64,000 nucleotides of DNA from CAYHVH01 sp964360335 (GTDB lineage Bacteria > Patescibacteriota > Doudnabacteria > UBA920 > 2-01-FULL-46-14). Numbering within the stretch: the first letter of the stretch is position 1; each line of letters begins with the position of its first letter. Made by a program: the position numbers and the translations under genes. This document shows, piece by piece, positions 62,309 to 64,000 of this stretch. Below the pieces are notes generated by a model. That model saw only the letters and a list, made by a program, of their open reading frames with translations, had not been told where the DNA came from and ran no database searches. The DNA lies in the NCBI GenBank assembly GCA_964360335.1, contig CAYHVH010000001.1, positions 1 through 64,000 of the forward strand, given 5' to 3'.

Positions 62309-64000
62309 TCAAACAATTGCGGCAGAGGCCACACTATCGCCTGGCTCCAGTTTGATGACCCTCACCCCTTGGGTTGCCCGGCCTAAGGTCGAGACTGGCC
62401 CTAGGGCGGTGCGCAAAGTCTGGCCGGTTTTGGAGATGACTACCAGATCGGCTTCTTTGGCGCGGCTGACAATATGCATTACCATGATTCGCCCGGTTTT
62501 TTTGGTAAGGTTCATGGTTTTGATCCCGGAACCGCCTCGGTGCTGGATTTTGTATTCCTGTAGCGGTGTTTTTTTACCTAAGCCCAGTTCCGAGATGACC
62601 AGCACCTGGAGATTTTTGGACTCCTGCCGCTTCTCAATCACATCCAGACTCATTACTTCATCGTTTTTCTTTAAGCGAATGCCCCGCACGCCGCTGGCCG
62701 CCCGGCCCATGGGTCGGACGTCAGTCTCTCTGAACCGGATGGCTTGCCCCCCGCCGGTAGTAATCATAATTTCGTCCGTTCCCGAGGTGAGCATGACCCA
62801 TTTTAGTTCGTCGTCTTTCCGAAGTTTGATAGCAATTAGCCCAGAGCGACGGACCTTGACAAACTCTGCCACCGTGGTTTTCTTCACGGTGCCAAATCTG
62901 GTACCCATGAGGAGGTATTTGTATTTGGTTCGCTCGCCTTTACCGAAAGTCAGCACCGCGGTGGCGGCTTCCTGTGGACCTAACTCCAGAAAATTCACCA
63001 GGGCTTGCCCCTTGGCGATGCGCGAGGCCTCGGGGAGTTCGTAAACCTTGGTCTGAAACACCCGGCCCCGGTTGGTGAAAAACAGGATGTCGTCATGGGT
63101 CTCGGCAGAAAGCAATTTGTTAACCACATCCTGTTCTTTGGTGGTAATGCCGATCACGCCTTTTCCGCCGCGCCCCTGCTTGCGGTAGGTGTCGGGCGGC
63201 AGACGTTTGACGTACCCGGACTTGGTCACGACGATAATCGCTTCCTCGTTGGCAATCAAATCTTCCACCTTGAATTCCCCGACCGCCTGTTTAATCATCT
63301 GGGTGCGGCGTAAATCTCCGTATTTTTCTTTGAGTTCCGCCAGTTCCCGTTTGATGACGGCGTCGATTTTTTTGGGCGAGCGCAAAAGTTCTTCTAGTTC
63401 TTTGACGAGCACGCGTTTTTCTTTGAGTTCCTCCTCGACTCTCCGGCGTTCCAGCCCGGCTAAAGCCTGAAGTTTCATTTCCAAAATGGCGGTGGCTTGT
63501 TTTTCCGACAGCTTGAACTTTTTTTGCAGCTCCCGGTGGGCCTGCTCTTTGGTATCGGCTTGTTTGATGGTTTTGATAACCGCATCGATGTGATCCAGGG
63601 CAATCTTTAGCCCTTCCAGGATGTGGGCCCGGTCCTCGGCTTTGGTGAGGTCAAATTGGGTGCGGCGGGTGACGACCTTGCGGCGGTGGGCGATATAAGC
63701 TTCCAGAATCATCTTCAGGTTTAAAATCCGCGGCTCAATGCCGTCTACCAAGGCGAGCATGTTGAGGTGGAAGGTGTCCTGCAGCTGGGTATATTTGAAG
63801 AGCTGGTTTAAGACCTTATTCGACAGGGCGTCTTTTTTGAGTTCCACGACGATGCGTACCCCCTCTTTGTCGGATTCGTCCCGTAAGTTTTTAACCCCCT
63901 CAATTTTTTTATCCCGGATGAGTTCCGCAAACTTTTCCAAAAGTGAGGCCTTGTTGACTCGATAGGGGATTTCCGTGATTAAAATTTGATAAGCGCCGTC
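62309..64000 (-). CDS. gyrA: DNA gyrase subunit A, 3' part
   Basis: The frame is open to the window edge; the 5' part (including the catalytic Tyr) is outside. Visible: TEIPYRVNKASLLEKFAELIRDKKIEG, the coiled-coil gate (AHRRKVVTRRTQFDLTKAEDRAHIL), and the C-terminal pinwheel with the GyrA box QGRGGKG, which marks gyrase rather than topo IV. Blades with G-x-x-V-K-R and I-x-x-R pattern follow, ending at 62309. Confidence 0.96.
   Translation of the reverse strand, partial: DGAYQILITEIPYRVNKASLLEKFAELIRDKKIEGVKNLRDESDKEGVRIVVELKKDALSNKVLNQLFKYTQLQDTFHLNMLALVDGIEPRILNLKMILEAYIAHRRKVVTRRTQFDLTKAEDRAHILEGLKIALDHIDAVIKTIKQADTKEQAHRELQKKFKLSEKQATAILEMKLQALAGLERRRVEEELKEKRVLVKELEELLRSPKKIDAVIKRELAELKEKYGDLRRTQMIKQAVGEFKVEDLIANEEAIIVVTKSGYVKRLPPDTYRKQGRGGKGVIGITTKEQDVVNKLLSAETHDDILFFTNRGRVFQTKVYELPEASRIAKGQALVNFLELGPQEAATAVLTFGKGERTKYKYLLMGTRFGTVKKTTVAEFVKVRRSGLIAIKLRKDDELKWVMLTSGTDEIMITTGGGQAIRFRETDVRPMGRAASGVRGIRLKKNDEVMSLDVIEKRQESKNLQVLVISELGLGKKTPLQEYKIQHRGGSGIKTMNLTKKTGRIMVMHIVSRAKEADLVVISKTGQTLRTALGPVSTLGRATQGVRVIKLEPGDSVASAAIV

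Overview
The window looks like a chromosome segment of a candidate-phyla-radiation (Patescibacteria) bacterium. This is inferred from the small compact genes, a TsaB reduced to about 120 residues, CPR-typical conserved hypotheticals (DUF4446, DUF721/DciA, short PH-domain protein), a type IV pilus ATPase without neighbouring biosynthetic operons, and cell-wall genes in scattered short operons. UGA is used as a stop, so the code is standard. The species cannot be named from sequence alone.

Layout. 1-4450: a minus-strand run of small accessory genes (two NUDIX, ICMT-like methyltransferase, ABM-like, TehB-like methyltransferase, degenerate HAD, coiled-coil membrane protein, P-loop kinase-like, frameshifted membrane protein). 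4480-6125: rnhB and a tRNA island (Ser, Gly, Phe, Pro, Arg, Ala) with several tRNA remnants. 6199-11904: CBS protein, DHH phosphoesterase, rbfA, infB and a GT39-type membrane glycosyltransferase. 11956-14130: first TrmB / GTP-cyclohydrolase-II-like / secreted beta-protein cassette. 14247-19831: DAG-kinase-like protein, bactofilin, DUF4446, O-antigen-ligase-like protein, CopC-cupredoxin, and tRNAs Ala, Leu, Val. 19832-26031: Ldh2 dehydrogenase, lysozyme-like protein, ABC exporter, tsaB, murE, ruvA. 26219-39088: uvrB, rpsT, FemX-like, polA, pilB, second DHH protein, tsaE, VanW, pepA. 39226-42573: second TrmB / RibA-like / secreted beta-protein region. 42648-47422: ruvB, PH protein, nucleotidyltransferase, flippase, glycosyltransferase. 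47370-53529: replication-origin region, with dciA-recF-dnaN-dnaA running left and rpmH-rnpA-yidD-yidC-jag running right, so oriC is probably at 51443-51636. 53610-64000: ligase-like protein, PBP1A, tyrS, ruvC, yebC, yjbQ, pilin-like protein, tRNA-Ile and the 3' part of gyrA.

Two things stand out. (1) Several families of short GC-rich palindromic elements sit in spacers and, in frame, inside conserved protein genes (murE, two sites in polA, three in the FemX-like gene, three in the ligase-like gene, ruvC, and the tails of rnhB and tsaB). Family A copies inside genes encode the same peptide (S-S-x-P-x-x-G-E-x-x-K-E-R-S), much like Rickettsia palindromic elements. (2) TrmB-like regulators are repeatedly divergent from RibA-like enzymes with an altered catalytic loop and from small secreted beta-rich proteins. 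Related GTC...GAC dyads lie over these promoters, and two copies of an almost identical terminator are present. This may be an undescribed regulated system.

Other points are a tRNA cluster in which intact tRNAs are enclosed by inverted repeats and neighboured by tRNA fragments, and a promoter-plus-terminator leader that may be a small RNA or attenuator.
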